Assembly (NCBI RefSeq): GCF_019583405.1
Contig: NZ_SZUU01000001.1
Span: forward strand, 248,001 to 312,000
Length of the DNA stretch: 64,000 nt
Source: Bacteroides fragilis
GTDB taxonomy: Bacteria; Bacteroidota; Bacteroidia; Bacteroidales; Bacteroidaceae
Reading direction: 5' to 3'
Shown here: positions 17,303 through 26,321 of the stretch, in pieces
Numbering within the stretch: the first letter of the stretch is position 1
Layout of the letters: every line of letters starts with the position of its first letter
Notes under the pieces: model-generated
Databases searched by the model: none
Told to the model about the DNA's origin: nothing
Seen by the model: the letters and a program-made list of their open reading frames with translations, nothing else
Position numbers and translations under genes: made by a program

Positions 17303-18574
17303 ATGACGTCTTTAATATTAGCAAGTATCGGAGTCTTCCTTGTGGTGATCATCCTGCTTGTCATTATACTGCTCGTTGCGAAGAGCTATCTTTCTCCTTC
17401 GGGCGAGGTTACGATTACGATGAATGGAGAGCAACAACTGAAAACATCTCAGGGTGGTACACTGCTGGGTACGTTGTCTGCCAACAATGTGTTCCTTTCA
17501 TCGGCTTGTGGTGGTAAGGGTTCGTGCGGACAGTGCCGTTGCCAGGTGCTCGAAGGCGGTGGCGAGATTTTGCCTACCGAAACCGGTTTCTTCTCTCGTA
17601 AAGAACAGGCCGATCACTGGCGCCTCGGTTGCCAGGTAAAGGTGAAACAGGATATGTCTATCAAGATCGACGAGTCTATCCTGGGTGTGAAAGAGTGGGA
17701 GTGTGAGGTGATCTCGAACAAGAACGTGGCTACGTTTATCAAAGAGTTTATCGTGGCTCTGCCTCCGGGCGAACACATGGACTTCGTGCCGGGTTCGTAT
17801 GCTCAGATCAAGATTCCTGCCTTCTCGATGGATTATGATAAGGATATCGATAAGAGCCTGATCGGTGACGAATATCTTCCGGCATGGGAGAAATTCGGTC
17901 TGCTGGGTTTGAAGTGCCGCAACGACGAACCGACTATCCGTGCTTACTCTATGGCCAACTATCCGGCTGAGGGTGATCGCATCATGTTGACTGTACGTAT
18001 CGCTACTCCTCCTTTTAAACCGAAAGACCAGGGACCGGGCTTTATGGATGTGATGCCGGGTATCGCTTCTTCTTACATCTTCACGCTGAAGCCGGGTGAT
18101 AAGGTGACCATGAGTGGCCCTTACGGTGACTTCCACCCGATCCTCGACTCGAAGAACGAAATGATGTGGATTGGTGGTGGTGCAGGTATGGCTCCGTTGC
18201 GTGCTCAGATTATGCACCTGACGAAGACACTGCACATCACCGACCGTACGATGAACTACTTCTATGGTGCCCGTGCACTGAACGAGGTGTTCTATCTGGA
18301 AGACTTCCTGCAGATTGAAAAAGATTTCCCGAACTTCAAGTTCCACTTGGCACTTGACCGTCCGGACCCTGCAGCAGACGCAGCCGGCGTGAAGTATACA
18401 GCAGGTTTCGTACACAACGTGATTTACGAGACTTATCTGAAGAACCATGAAGCTCCGGAAGACATTGAATATTACATGTGTGGTCCTGGCCCGATGAGCA
18501 AGGCTGTTGAGAAGATGCTCGACGATCTTGGTGTTCCGGCTAAGAACCTGATGTTTGATAACTTCGGTGGATAA
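17303..18574 (+). CDS. nqrF: Na+-translocating NADH:quinone reductase subunit F
   Basis: 423 residues, the NADH-oxidising subunit. An N-terminal helix (VFLVVIILLVIILLVA) anchors a 2Fe-2S ferredoxin domain with Cys69, 75, 78 (SACGGKGSCGQCRC) and 110 (RLGCQV). A ferredoxin-reductase module follows: RAYSMANYP binds FAD, GGGAGMAPLRAQ and YYMCGPGPM bind NADH, and the chain ends LMFDNFGG as expected. It closes the operon, with a terminator right after the stop. Confidence 0.98.
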   Translation: MTSLILASIGVFLVVIILLVIILLVAKSYLSPSGEVTITMNGEQQLKTSQGGTLLGTLSANNVFLSSACGGKGSCGQCRCQVLEGGGEILPTETGFFSRKEQADHWRLGCQVKVKQDMSIKIDESILGVKEWECEVISNKNVATFIKEFIVALPPGEHMDFVPGSYAQIKIPAFSMDYDKDIDKSLIGDEYLPAWEKFGLLGLKCRNDEPTIRAYSMANYPAEGDRIMLTVRIATPPFKPKDQGPGFMDVMPGIASSYIFTLKPGDKVTMSGPYGDFHPILDSKNEMMWIGGGAGMAPLRAQIMHLTKTLHITDRTMNYFYGARALNEVFYLEDFLQIEKDFPNFKFHLALDRPDPAADAAGVKYTAGFVHNVIYETYLKNHEAPEDIEYYMCGPGPMSKAVEKMLDDLGVPAKNLMFDNFGG

Positions 18575-18599
18575 TCCTTCGGGAATTATAATAAAGAAA

Positions 18600-18632
18600 C
18601 TGCTTTCGGCTGTCCGGAAGCAGTTTTTTTTT
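18600..18632 (+). terminator. Terminator of the nqr operon
   Basis: Stem CTGCTTTCGG (18600-18609), loop CTGT, arm CCGGAAGCAG (18614-18623), then nine T. It is a textbook intrinsic terminator 26 bp after nqrF. Confidence 0.92.
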
Positions 18633-18668
18633 ATCTTTGTGTCATTATTCAAAAATGTGGAAAAAACA

Positions 18669-19988
18669 ATGAATGGTTTGAAGGATATACTCGAAAGGTT
18701 GAAAATAGAACAACTCAATCCGATGCAGGAAGCGTCTATTGAGGCATTTAATAAAGGTGGTGAAGACCTGATATTGCTTTCGCCCACAGGTTCGGGCAAG
18801 ACCCTTGCTTTCTTGTTGCCGTTGGTCGGTAGTCTGAGGGCTGATGTGAAAGAAGTACAAGCTGTGGTGCTGGTGCCTTCGCGCGAGTTGGCGTTGCAGA
18901 TAGAGCAGGTGTTCAAGGCGATGGGAACAGAGTTCAAGGCAATGAGCTGTTATGGCGGACGTCCGGCAATGGAAGAACATCGGACGATGAAAGGAATGCA
19001 GCCGGCGGTTATCATTGGTACGCCCGGACGTATGAACGACCATCTCTCCAAGCAGAACTTCGATGCAAGCACAGTGAGCCTCTTGGTGATCGATGAATTT
19101 GATAAATGCCTGGAGTTTGGTTTTCAGGAAGAGATGGCAACGGTTATCGGACAGTTGCCCGACTTGAAACGGCGTTTTCTGACTTCGGCAACAGATGCGG
19201 AAGAGATTCCGCAATTTACAGGACTGAACCGTACGATAAAGCTTGATTTCCTGACAAACGGTGTGGAGGAATCACGTTTGCGGTTGATGAAGGTGGTTTC
19301 GCCTGCTAAAGATAAGATAGAAACCCTCTATAAGTTGCTTTGTACGTTGGGAAGCAGTTCGAGTATTGTTTTCTGTAACCACAGGGATGCGGTGGACCGT
19401 GTGAGTGCCTTACTAACGGAAAAAGGAGTTTCCAATGAACGCTTTCATGGAGGTATGGAGCAACCGGATCGGGAACGGGCACTGTATAAGTTCCGTAATG
19501 GCAGTTGTCCGGTGCTGGTGTCTACAGACCTGGCTGCCCGCGGACTTGATATACCGGAGGTGGAGCATATCATCCATTATCATATCCCGGTGAATGAAGA
19601 AGCTTTTACTCATCGTAATGGACGTACTGCCCGCTGGGATGCGACGGGTACTTCTTATCTGATATTGAATCCGGAGGAACGTGTACCGGATTATATACCT
19701 TCGGAACTCGATATCTTTGACTTACCGGAGAACGCGTCCCGTCCGTCTAAACCTCAGTGGATAACTATTTATATAGGTAAAGGGAAGAAGGACAAATTGA
19801 GTAAGATCGATATTGCCGGATTCCTCTATAAAAAAGGAAATCTGGCGCGTGAAGATGTTGGGGCAATCGATGTGAAGGATCATTATGCTTTTGTAGCCGT
19901 GCGGAGGTCTAAGGTCAAGCAATTGCTGACGCTTATACGCGGTGAGAAGATCAAAGGGATGAAGACGGTGATTGAAGAGGCAGATTAA
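18669..19988 (+). CDS. DEAD-box-type ATP-dependent RNA helicase (DEFD variant)
   Basis: 439 residues from ATG 18669 (MNGLKDILERLKIEQLNPMQ); the in-frame start at 18555 lies inside nqrF. Motifs in order: Q motif LNPMQ, I SPTGSGKT, Ia VPSRELALQ, Ib TPGRM, II VIDEFDKCLEFGF (DEFD rather than DEAD), III TSATDAEE, V VSTDLAARGLDIPEV, VI HRNGRTARWDATG. The C-terminal tail has KVKQLLTLIRGEKIKGMKTV, a basic region likely to touch RNA. It belongs to a Bacteroidales branch of the RhlE/DbpA-like family; the precise target (ribosome assembly or mRNA decay) is not visible. It starts just after the nqr terminator. Confidence 0.92.
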   Translation: MNGLKDILERLKIEQLNPMQEASIEAFNKGGEDLILLSPTGSGKTLAFLLPLVGSLRADVKEVQAVVLVPSRELALQIEQVFKAMGTEFKAMSCYGGRPAMEEHRTMKGMQPAVIIGTPGRMNDHLSKQNFDASTVSLLVIDEFDKCLEFGFQEEMATVIGQLPDLKRRFLTSATDAEEIPQFTGLNRTIKLDFLTNGVEESRLRLMKVVSPAKDKIETLYKLLCTLGSSSSIVFCNHRDAVDRVSALLTEKGVSNERFHGGMEQPDRERALYKFRNGSCPVLVSTDLAARGLDIPEVEHIIHYHIPVNEEAFTHRNGRTARWDATGTSYLILNPEERVPDYIPSELDIFDLPENASRPSKPQWITIYIGKGKKDKLSKIDIAGFLYKKGNLAREDVGAIDVKDHYAFVAVRRSKVKQLLTLIRGEKIKGMKTVIEEAD

Positions 19989-20015
19989 AACGGATTTATT
20001 TGATAGAGGGGGCAC

Positions 20016-20205
20016 GCCACCACCGATTTCACCGATTACTTTTAGTTTTATTGCTGATAAGGTAAATCATCAATCTGTGTTAATCCGTGAATTCAGTGGT
20101 GAGATCGCAAGAAACATTCACCGCAGATTACACCGATTACTTTTAGTTTTATTGCTGATAAGATAAATCATCAATCTGTGTTAATCTGTGAAATCTGTGG
20201 TGAAA
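20016..20205. repeat. Tandem duplication of an intergenic palindrome (AGATT variant)
   Basis: Two direct copies of 56 bp (20030-20085 and 20131-20186) differ at one base and are offset by 101 bp. Each lies between inverted flanks: left CACCGATTTCACCGATTAC or TTCACCGCAGATTACACC, right the complement type AATCTGTGTTAATCYGTGAA ending GTGGTGA. It belongs to the same architecture as the ACACAGAG palindromes, with AGATT/GATTAC steps. Confidence 0.8.
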
Positions 20206-20214
20206 CAGCTTTTC

Positions 20215-20324
20215 GGATCCCGGCTCTTCCTTCCCTACATCCCGGTGCTCCTGGCACTGTACCCCGGCGCTCCGAACATTGTACCCCGGCGCTCCGGTCG
20301 TCCGCCCCGGTTCTTTACGGTCTT
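20215..20324. repeat. 22-bp periodic array, four to five units, core CCCGGC
   Basis: Units at 20215, 20237, 20259 and 20281, each 22 bp, share NNANCCCGG then C/T, a base, and CTCC. The third and fourth begin identically for 16 bases (GTACCCCGGCGCTCCG). A fifth partial unit (CCGCCCCGGTTC) follows with a one-base slip. Confidence 0.75.
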
Positions 20325-20522
20325 TGCCTCTTCTTCTTATAAATATTCACTTTTTAGTCACTCTCTCTTTCATTTCAAAATAGATAGCCTTGTAATAATA
20401 TCAGTTTGAACTTTTTTCTACCATCTTGGCATGTATAGATAACAAAATGGTGTATAATTCCTGCATAAACCATTAAAAAGTAAGATAAATACCCTCTGAG
20501 ATTGTAATTTTATAGAGAAACG

Positions 20523-20553
20523 TTTGTTGAGAGGAAATAAATTCGTAAATTCG
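20523..20553 (+). promoter_or_regulatory. serC promoter
   Basis: TTTG (20523-20526), exactly 19 bp, then TAAATTCG (20546-20553), a one-mismatch version of TAnnTTTG. The ATG follows 53 nt later. Confidence 0.6.
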
Positions 20554-20606
20554 CCATGTCAGTAGACATAAAATAACGAAATTGTATAACCAAAAACACT
20601 CATCAA

Positions 20607-21674
20607 ATGAAAAAGCATAATTTCAGTGCAGGCCCTTCCATTCTCCCTCGCGAAGTAATAGAAGAAACAGCGAAAGCTATTCTCGATTTCAACGGTTCAG
20701 GTCTTTCTGTTTTGGAAGTCAGCCACCGAGGCAAGGATTTTCAGGCAGTTATGGACGAAGCCGTAGCTTTGTTTAAGGAAATACTTAGCATCCCCGAAGG
20801 GTATTCGGTACTTTTCTTGGGCGGTGGTGCCAGTATGCAGTTCTGCATGGTACCTTACAACTTCCTTGAAAAGAAAGCTGCTTACCTGAACACCGGTGTT
20901 TGGGCGAAGAAAGCGATGAAAGAAGCGAAAGGGTTTGGCGAAGTGGTTGAGGTAGCTTCTTCGGCTGACGCAAACTATACGTTTATCCCTAAAGACTTTA
21001 CCATACCTGCTGATGCAGACTATTTCCATGTGACCACCAACAATACGATTTATGGTACAGAGTTGAAGGGAGATCTCGATTCACCGATTCCGATGGTTGC
21101 CGATATGTCATCTGATATTTTCTCTCGTCCGGTAGATGTTTCGAAGTACATCTGTATCTATGGTGGTGCTCAGAAGAATCTGGCTCCGTCCGGCGTTACA
21201 TTCGTCATTGTGAAAGACGATGCAGTGGGCAAGGTGTCACGTTACATCCCGAGCATGCTGAATTATAAGACCCATATCGACGGCGGTTCCATGTTCAACA
21301 CACCTCCCGTATTGCCTATCTATTCCGCCATGCAGACTTTGCGCTGGATTAAGGCTCAGGGTAGTGTCAAAGAGATGGATCGCCGGGCTACCGAGAAGGC
21401 AGACATGCTGTATGCCGAGATAGACCGCAACAAGATGTTCGTGGGAACGGCTGCTAAAGAGGACCGCTCACGCATGAATATCTGTTTCGTAATGGCACCG
21501 GAATATAAGGATCTGGAAGCCGACTTCCTGAAGTTCGCTACGGATAAAGGAATGTCCGGCATTAAAGGACACCGTTCGGTGGGTGGCTTTCGTGCATCTT
21601 GCTACAATGCAATGCCGAAAGAGAGCGTACAGGCACTGATTGACTGCATGCAGGAATTTGAGAAACTTCATTAA
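20607..21674 (+). CDS. serC: Phosphoserine aminotransferase
   Basis: 355 residues, full length. SerC converts 3-phosphohydroxypyruvate and glutamate to phosphoserine. The N-terminus [20 protein letters not shown] is characteristic, GGGASMQF binds the PLP phosphate, and [12 protein letters not shown] carries the PLP-binding Lys. The C-terminal [18 protein letters not shown] is the conserved substrate-binding Arg region. It is followed by serA, so the two consecutive serine-synthesis steps are linked. Confidence 0.97.
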   Translation: MKKHNFSAGPSILPREVIEETAKAILDFNGSGLSVLEVSHRGKDFQAVMDEAVALFKEILSIPEGYSVLFLGGGASMQFCMVPYNFLEKKAAYLNTGVWAKKAMKEAKGFGEVVEVASSADANYTFIPKDFTIPADADYFHVTTNNTIYGTELKGDLDSPIPMVADMSSDIFSRPVDVSKYICIYGGAQKNLAPSGVTFVIVKDDAVGKVSRYIPSMLNYKTHIDGGSMFNTPPVLPIYSAMQTLRWIKAQGSVKEMDRRATEKADMLYAEIDRNKMFVGTAAKEDRSRMNICFVMAPEYKDLEADFLKFATDKGMSGIKGHRSVGGFRASCYNAMPKESVQALIDCMQEFEKLH

Positions 21675-21685
21675 TAATGTGATTT

Positions 21686-21764
21686 TACCACAGAGCATAC
21701 GGAAAGGGTACAGGGCTCTCTTGAATGACGGCATTTTGTGTCCGCAGTATCCTCTGTGGTGAAT
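21686..21764. repeat. Degenerate ACACAGAG-family palindrome between serC and serA
   Basis: Left arm TTACCACAGAGCATAC and right arm, read inverted, TTCACCACAGAGGATAC. The inner parts have decayed more than in the copies at 4813, 26912 and 37695. Confidence 0.65.
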
Positions 21765-21786
21765 TCTCCCAAAACAGAAAAGAGAA

Positions 21787-22707
21787 ATGAAAGTACTTGT
21801 TGCAACCGAAAAGCCATTTGCCAAGATTGCGGTGGATGGCATCAAGAAAGAAATAGAAGGAGCCGGATTTGAATTGGTTCTGCTTGAGAAATATACAGAT
21901 AAAGTCCAACTGCTTGGCGCAGTGAAAGATGCAAATGCCATTATTATCCGTAGTGACATCATCGACGCCGAGGTGCTCGATGCAGCGAAAGAATTGAAAA
22001 TAGTGGTTCGTGCCGGTGCCGGATACGATAATGTAGACCTGAATGCAGCTACTGCACACGGTGTATGTGTGATGAACACTCCGGGACAGAACTCGAATGC
22101 CGTAGCCGAGTTGGTATTTGGCTTGCTCGTTTATGCTGTCCGTAACTTCTATAACGGAACATCGGGTACGGAGTTGATGGGAAAGAAGCTGGGTATCCAC
22201 GCATACGGTAATGTAGGACGCAATGTGGCGCGTGTTGCCAAGGGGTTCGGTATGGAACTCTATGCTTATGACCCTTTCTGTCCGAAAGACGTGATAGAGA
22301 AAGATGGGGTGAAAGCTGTCGACTCTGCCGAAGAGCTTTATAAGACCTGTAACATCGTCTCACTGCACATCCCCGCTACAGCCGAAACGAAAAATTCCAT
22401 CAATCATAATCTGCTGGCCAATATGCCGAAAGGGGCTATTCTGGTTAATACGGCTCGCAAAGAAGTGATCAATGAGGACGAACTGATTCAGCTGATGGAA
22501 GAACGTCCGGACTTTAAATACATCACCGATATTATGCCTGCTGCCAATGCGAAGTTCGCCGAACTCTTTGCCGGACGTTATTTCTCGACACCAAAGAAGA
22601 TGGGTGCTCAGACTGCCGAGGCAAATATCAATGCAGGTATTGCTGCGGCGAAACAGATTGTAGGCTTCCTGAAAGAGGGTTGCGAAAAATTTAGAGTGAA
22701 CAAATAA
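21787..22707 (+). CDS. serA: D-3-phosphoglycerate dehydrogenase, short form
   Basis: 306 residues. The NAD-binding domain shows the GxGxxG-like HAYGNVGRNVARVAKGFG followed by the acidic YDPF. The D-2-hydroxyacid dehydrogenase active site is VVRAGAGYDNVD (Arg), NTARKEVINEDEL (the usual NxARG region) and a short C-terminal part; the ACT and intervening regulatory domains of long SerA enzymes are absent. Position between serC and a DUF1015 gene supports a role in serine synthesis. It starts after the palindrome, 112 bp from serC. Confidence 0.93.
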   Translation: MKVLVATEKPFAKIAVDGIKKEIEGAGFELVLLEKYTDKVQLLGAVKDANAIIIRSDIIDAEVLDAAKELKIVVRAGAGYDNVDLNAATAHGVCVMNTPGQNSNAVAELVFGLLVYAVRNFYNGTSGTELMGKKLGIHAYGNVGRNVARVAKGFGMELYAYDPFCPKDVIEKDGVKAVDSAEELYKTCNIVSLHIPATAETKNSINHNLLANMPKGAILVNTARKEVINEDELIQLMEERPDFKYITDIMPAANAKFAELFAGRYFSTPKKMGAQTAEANINAGIAAAKQIVGFLKEGCEKFRVNK

Positions 22708-22718
22708 TCCCCAGTTTT

Positions 22719-23966
22719 ATGGCAACAATAAAACCATTTAAAGGCATCCGCCCTCCACAGGACTTGGTAGAACAGGTCGCATCACGTCCGTATGATGTGT
22801 TGAACTCAGAAGAGGCTCGTGCAGAAGCTGCCGGAAACGAGAAATCACTGTATCATATTATTAAACCTGAAATAGATTTTCCGGTCGGAACAGACGAACA
22901 CGACGAGAAAGTCTATACCAAGGCGGCAGAAAACTTCCGTCTGTTTCGCGATAAAGGTTGGTTGGTGCAGGATGATAAAGAGAATTATTACATCTATGCC
23001 CAGACCATGAACGGCAAGACGCAGTACGGACTGGTGGTAGGTGCTTATGTGCCCGATTACATGAACGGCGTTATCAAAAAGCATGAACTGACCCGGCGTG
23101 ATAAGGAAGAAGACCGTATGAAGCATGTTCGTGTGAACAATGCCAATATCGAACCGGTATTCTTTGCTTATCCCGACAATGCAGTGCTCGACACTATCAT
23201 CCGGAAGTATACGGCTCAAAAACCGGTATACGACTTTATTGCTCCCGGTGACGGATTCGGGCATACTTTCTGGGTGATTGATGATAACGATGACATTGCT
23301 GTGATCACAAAAGAGTTTGCTGCTATGCCGGCACTTTATATTGCCGACGGACACCATCGTTCGGCCGCTGCCGCTCTGGTTGGAGCCGAGAAGGCGAAAC
23401 AGAATCCCGGTCATCGCGGAGACGAAGAATATAATTACTTCATGGCTGTATGTTTTCCGGCGAACCAGTTGACTATTATTGATTACAACCGGGTGGTGAA
23501 AGATCTCAATGGTCTGACACCTGCCGAATTCCTGGCTGCTCTTGAGAAGAATTTTGTGGTAGAGGAGAAGGGGAAAGAGATTTATAAACCCGCTGCATTG
23601 CATAATTTTGCCCTTTATCTGGAAGGTAAATGGTATAGCCTGACAGCCAAACCGGGAACTTATGACGACAATGATCCCATTGGGGTATTGGACGTGACGA
23701 TCTCTTCCAATCTGATTCTGGATGAAATTTTGGGTATCAAAGATTTGCGTTCGGACAAACGGATTGATTTTGTGGGAGGTATCCGTGGCTTGGGTGAGCT
23801 GAGCAGACGGGTGGATAGTGGAGAGATGAAAGTGGCACTGGCTCTTTATCCCGTTTCAATGAAGCAACTGATGGATATTGCCGATACGGGAAACATTATG
23901 CCTCCGAAAACCACTTGGTTCGAGCCGAAACTGCGTTCCGGGCTGGTGATACACGAGTTGGAATAA
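22719..23966 (+). CDS. DUF1015 family protein
   Basis: 415 residues, cytosolic. It begins MATIKPFKGIRPPQDLVEQV and carries ASRPYDVLNSEEARAEA, HELTRRDKEEDRMKHV and IADGHHRSAAA, all typical of DUF1015. The HHR motif and the family's frequent linkage to serA/serC suggest a role tied to serine or one-carbon metabolism, but no activity is established to my knowledge. It is 11 bp after serA and almost certainly in the same operon, and the terminator follows it. Confidence 0.9.
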   Translation: MATIKPFKGIRPPQDLVEQVASRPYDVLNSEEARAEAAGNEKSLYHIIKPEIDFPVGTDEHDEKVYTKAAENFRLFRDKGWLVQDDKENYYIYAQTMNGKTQYGLVVGAYVPDYMNGVIKKHELTRRDKEEDRMKHVRVNNANIEPVFFAYPDNAVLDTIIRKYTAQKPVYDFIAPGDGFGHTFWVIDDNDDIAVITKEFAAMPALYIADGHHRSAAAALVGAEKAKQNPGHRGDEEYNYFMAVCFPANQLTIIDYNRVVKDLNGLTPAEFLAALEKNFVVEEKGKEIYKPAALHNFALYLEGKWYSLTAKPGTYDDNDPIGVLDVTISSNLILDEILGIKDLRSDKRIDFVGGIRGLGELSRRVDSGEMKVALALYPVSMKQLMDIADTGNIMPPKTTWFEPKLRSGLVIHELE

Positions 23967-23989
23967 AGAGCGTATCGATGTAGAAAAAG

Positions 23990-24032
23990 AACGAGGATGT
24001 TACTCTAAAACAGGGGAACATTCTCGTTTTGC
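23990..24032 (+). terminator. Terminator of serC-serA-DUF1015
   Basis: AACGAGGATGTT (23990-24001) pairs with AACATTCTCGTT (24017-24028) with one G-T step; TTT follows. The loop is 15 nt. Confidence 0.7.
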
Positions 24033-24065
24033 ATTCCGGGCTATCCAAATATGTACGTTTTTCCG

Positions 24066-24073
24066 TATCTTTG
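24066..24073 (+). promoter_or_regulatory. -7 promoter box of the FKBP gene
   Basis: TATCTTTG, a perfect TAnnTTTG box, 31 nt before ATG 24105. This argues against the in-frame start at 24051. Confidence 0.65.
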
Positions 24074-24104
24074 TAACCGAAGTAATTATTATCTGAATAG
24101 ATCT

Positions 24105-24506
24105 ATGGGACGAAAAGAAGAATACAAGTTGCAGAATGAGCAATTCATGCAGGCATTACGTGCCGAAGCGGATGTATGTGAATTGCCTTGTGGCATATTA
24201 TATAAGGTTTTGGAGGAAGGTAGTGGTACCGCTACCCCCCGGCCTGGCAGTGTGGTGTCTGTCCATTACAAGGGGACGCTGATCAATGGACGGGAATTTG
24301 ATAATTCCTGGAAACGGAACTGCCCCGAAGCTTTCCGTTTGAGTGAGGTCATTGAGGGATGGCAGATCGCTTTGCAAAAAATGCGGGTGGGAGATCGTTG
24401 GATGATTTACATCCCGTATACCATGGGGTATGGGACACGTACCAGCGGTCCCATTCCGGCTTTTTCTACCCTGGTTTTTGAAGTACAGTTGTTGGGTATA
24501 GCCTGA
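24105..24506 (+). CDS. FKBP-type peptidyl-prolyl cis-trans isomerase
   Basis: 133 residues from ATG 24105 (MGRKEEYKLQNEQFMQAL). The single FKBP domain is intact: GSVVSVHYKGTLINGREFDN, then EAFRLSEVIEGWQIALQKM with the family's I/V-x-GW, MRVGDRWMIYIPYTMGYGTR and a closing strand FSTLVFEVQLLGIA. There is no signal peptide in this version, so it is cytosolic, and no chaperone-like insert, so it is the minimal type. It is followed 25 bp later by the YigZ gene. Confidence 0.9.
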   Translation: MGRKEEYKLQNEQFMQALRAEADVCELPCGILYKVLEEGSGTATPRPGSVVSVHYKGTLINGREFDNSWKRNCPEAFRLSEVIEGWQIALQKMRVGDRWMIYIPYTMGYGTRTSGPIPAFSTLVFEVQLLGIA

Positions 24507-24531
24507 ACCATTAAAAATGATTCCGGATATC

Positions 24532-25149
24532 ATGTCAGAAGATACATACAAAACCATTACTGAAGCTTCAGAAGGTACCTATACCGAGAAGCGTAGTAAG
24601 TTCATTGCCATCGCTCTTCCGGTGCGTACATTAGAAGAGATTAAGAGTCATCTGGAGACGTATCAGAAGAAATATTACGATGCCCGTCACATCTGTTATG
24701 CCTATATGTTGGGGCACGAACGTAAAAACTTTCGTGCAAACGACAACGGAGAACCTTCCGGTACGGCCGGCAAACCGATTCTGGGACAGATCAACTCGAA
24801 CGAACTGACGGATATACTGATTATTGTGGTCCGTTATTTCGGGGGAATCAAGTTGGGAACCAGTGGATTGATTGTGGCTTATAAAGCTGCCGCCGCCGAG
24901 GCTATTGCCGCTGCCACTGTTGTAGAGAAAACGGTGGATGAAGAAGTAACCGTGCTTTTTGAATATCCGTTTATGAACGATGTGATGCGGATTGTGAAAG
25001 AGGAGGAACCGGAAATTCTCTCCCAGTCGTATGATATGGATTGCAGCATGACGCTTCGCATCCGACAGTCGGCGATGCCTCGCTTAAGGTCTCGGTTGGA
25101 AAAGGTGGAGACTGCACGTATTTTAGATGAAGAAAAAGGAAATGGATAA
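24532..25149 (+). CDS. YigZ/IMPACT family protein
   Basis: 205 residues from ATG 24532 (MSEDTYKTITEASEGTYTEK); an ATG five codons upstream is possible. The IMPACT domain is clear: RSKFIAIALPVRTLEEI, DARHICYAYMLG, NDNGEPSGTAGKPIL and VRYFGGIKLGTSGLIVAYK. A DUF1949 C-terminal ferredoxin-like domain follows (FEYPFMNDVMRIVKEEEPE). Eukaryotic relatives regulate the eIF2 kinase pathway; the bacterial role is not settled. It probably shares the FKBP transcript. Confidence 0.92.
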   Translation: MSEDTYKTITEASEGTYTEKRSKFIAIALPVRTLEEIKSHLETYQKKYYDARHICYAYMLGHERKNFRANDNGEPSGTAGKPILGQINSNELTDILIIVVRYFGGIKLGTSGLIVAYKAAAAEAIAAATVVEKTVDEEVTVLFEYPFMNDVMRIVKEEEPEILSQSYDMDCSMTLRIRQSAMPRLRSRLEKVETARILDEEKGNG

Positions 25150-25208
25150 GAGAAAGAAATAAGACAGGGGGGAGGTTTTCTTCCCACACATAATAAAAAA
25201 TAGATAGA

Positions 25209-26297
25209 ATGGCATTTGAAGCAACAAAAAGAGAGTGGAGTGAGCTATATGTTTTTTTTCGTCTGCTGGCGGACGGAAAAGTTTCTCTCGGAACTCCACA
25301 AGCAAAGAAAGAAGACGAAAAGTGCTGGCCCATTGCAATGATTCAACGTGAAGAGCATGATGGCACCCGGCGTTACTATATCGAAGGAGAAGATATCCGG
25401 ATGGAAGGTGAGAAAGTCGGAAAAAGCTTGCCCCGCGAAGATTTTGCAACGGTGGCTGACCTGATTCTGAATGCGATAAAAGGTTCGTCTACGGATGAAG
25501 TCACTTCTCCCGATGAGGTGGAGGAGTTTTTGGATGAAGCCGGGATCTTTGATCTTGAAGCACGGACGGAAGATCGTACTGATTTCTCAATCGCCTTTTG
25601 GCATCCCGAAGCTCCGTTAGCCGGTTTCAATGTCCGTTCGCGTCTGAGTGCAATGAATCCGTTGCTGGATGGGGGACGTGCTGCAAACCTGAAATTGGAG
25701 CAATCCGGTGTAAAGTTTGCTACTCCGACCGTCAATAAGATTAATGCCCTCCCTGAATCACCCACGGAGGTGGCCGAGCGTATGATGATGATTGAGCGTC
25801 TGGGAGGCGTACTGAAGTATTCGGACGTAGCGGACCGTGTGTTTCGTTGCAATCTGCTGATGATCGATCTGCACTTCCCCCGTGTGCTGGCAGAGATGGT
25901 GCGTATGATGCATTTGGACGGTATCACACGCGTTAGTGAACTGACCGAACAGATGAAGATCGTAAATCCTCTCAAGATAAAAGAGGAGCTGATCAGCAAG
26001 CATGGCTTTTACGAGTTTAAAATGAAGCAGTTTCTGCTGGCACTTGCCTTGGGTATGCGTCCGGCCAAAATATACAATGGGACCGACTCGGCAGTTGAAG
26101 GTATATTGCTGGTCGATGGCAAAGGTGAGGTACTGTGCTATCATAAATCGGAAAGGAAAGCATTTGAGGACTTTCTTTATCTGAATTCGCGTCTTGAAAA
26201 AGGATCGGTTGATAAAGACAAGTATGGCTTCCTCGAGAGAGAGAACGGAGTGTATTATTTCAAACTGAATGTAAAGATTGGGTTGATTAAAAGATAA
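25209..26297 (+). CDS. HpaII-family restriction-endonuclease-like protein, no methyltransferase nearby
   Basis: 362 residues. The N-terminus (REWSELYVFFRLLADGKV), central SIAFWHPEAPLAGFNVRSRL and C-terminus (GEVLCYHKSERKAFEDFL, ENGVYYFKLNVKIGLIKR) match what I recall of the RE_HpaII family in order and spacing, and the length is near HpaII's 358. In recalled relatives the central strand reads GFSIKS-like with a Lys; here it is GFNVRS, so a catalytic Lys may be Arg. There is no cytosine methyltransferase in the window, and the neighbours are YigZ and a nitroreductase, so this is an orphan. A nitroreductase 24 bp downstream shares the transcript. Family call good, restriction activity doubtful. 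Confidence 0.72.
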   Translation: MAFEATKREWSELYVFFRLLADGKVSLGTPQAKKEDEKCWPIAMIQREEHDGTRRYYIEGEDIRMEGEKVGKSLPREDFATVADLILNAIKGSSTDEVTSPDEVEEFLDEAGIFDLEARTEDRTDFSIAFWHPEAPLAGFNVRSRLSAMNPLLDGGRAANLKLEQSGVKFATPTVNKINALPESPTEVAERMMMIERLGGVLKYSDVADRVFRCNLLMIDLHFPRVLAEMVRMMHLDGITRVSELTEQMKIVNPLKIKEELISKHGFYEFKMKQFLLALALGMRPAKIYNGTDSAVEGILLVDGKGEVLCYHKSERKAFEDFLYLNSRLEKGSVDKDKYGFLERENGVYYFKLNVKIGLIKR

Positions 26298-26321
26298 ATC
26301 CGATTGGCAGGAGAATAGATA

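Larger units (their letters stand above)
19989..20606. other. Intergenic region with two repeat blocks before serC
   Basis: No gene is found in 618 bp. It contains a tandem pair of palindromic repeats (20016-20205), a 22-bp periodic array (20215-20324), about 200 bp of AT-rich sequence in which I see nothing, and the serC promoter. Confidence 0.5.

Noticed and set aside
17498..18937. Minus-strand frame of 479 codons opposite nqrF
   Set aside because: A shadow of nqrF and the helicase start; it crosses the nqr terminator.
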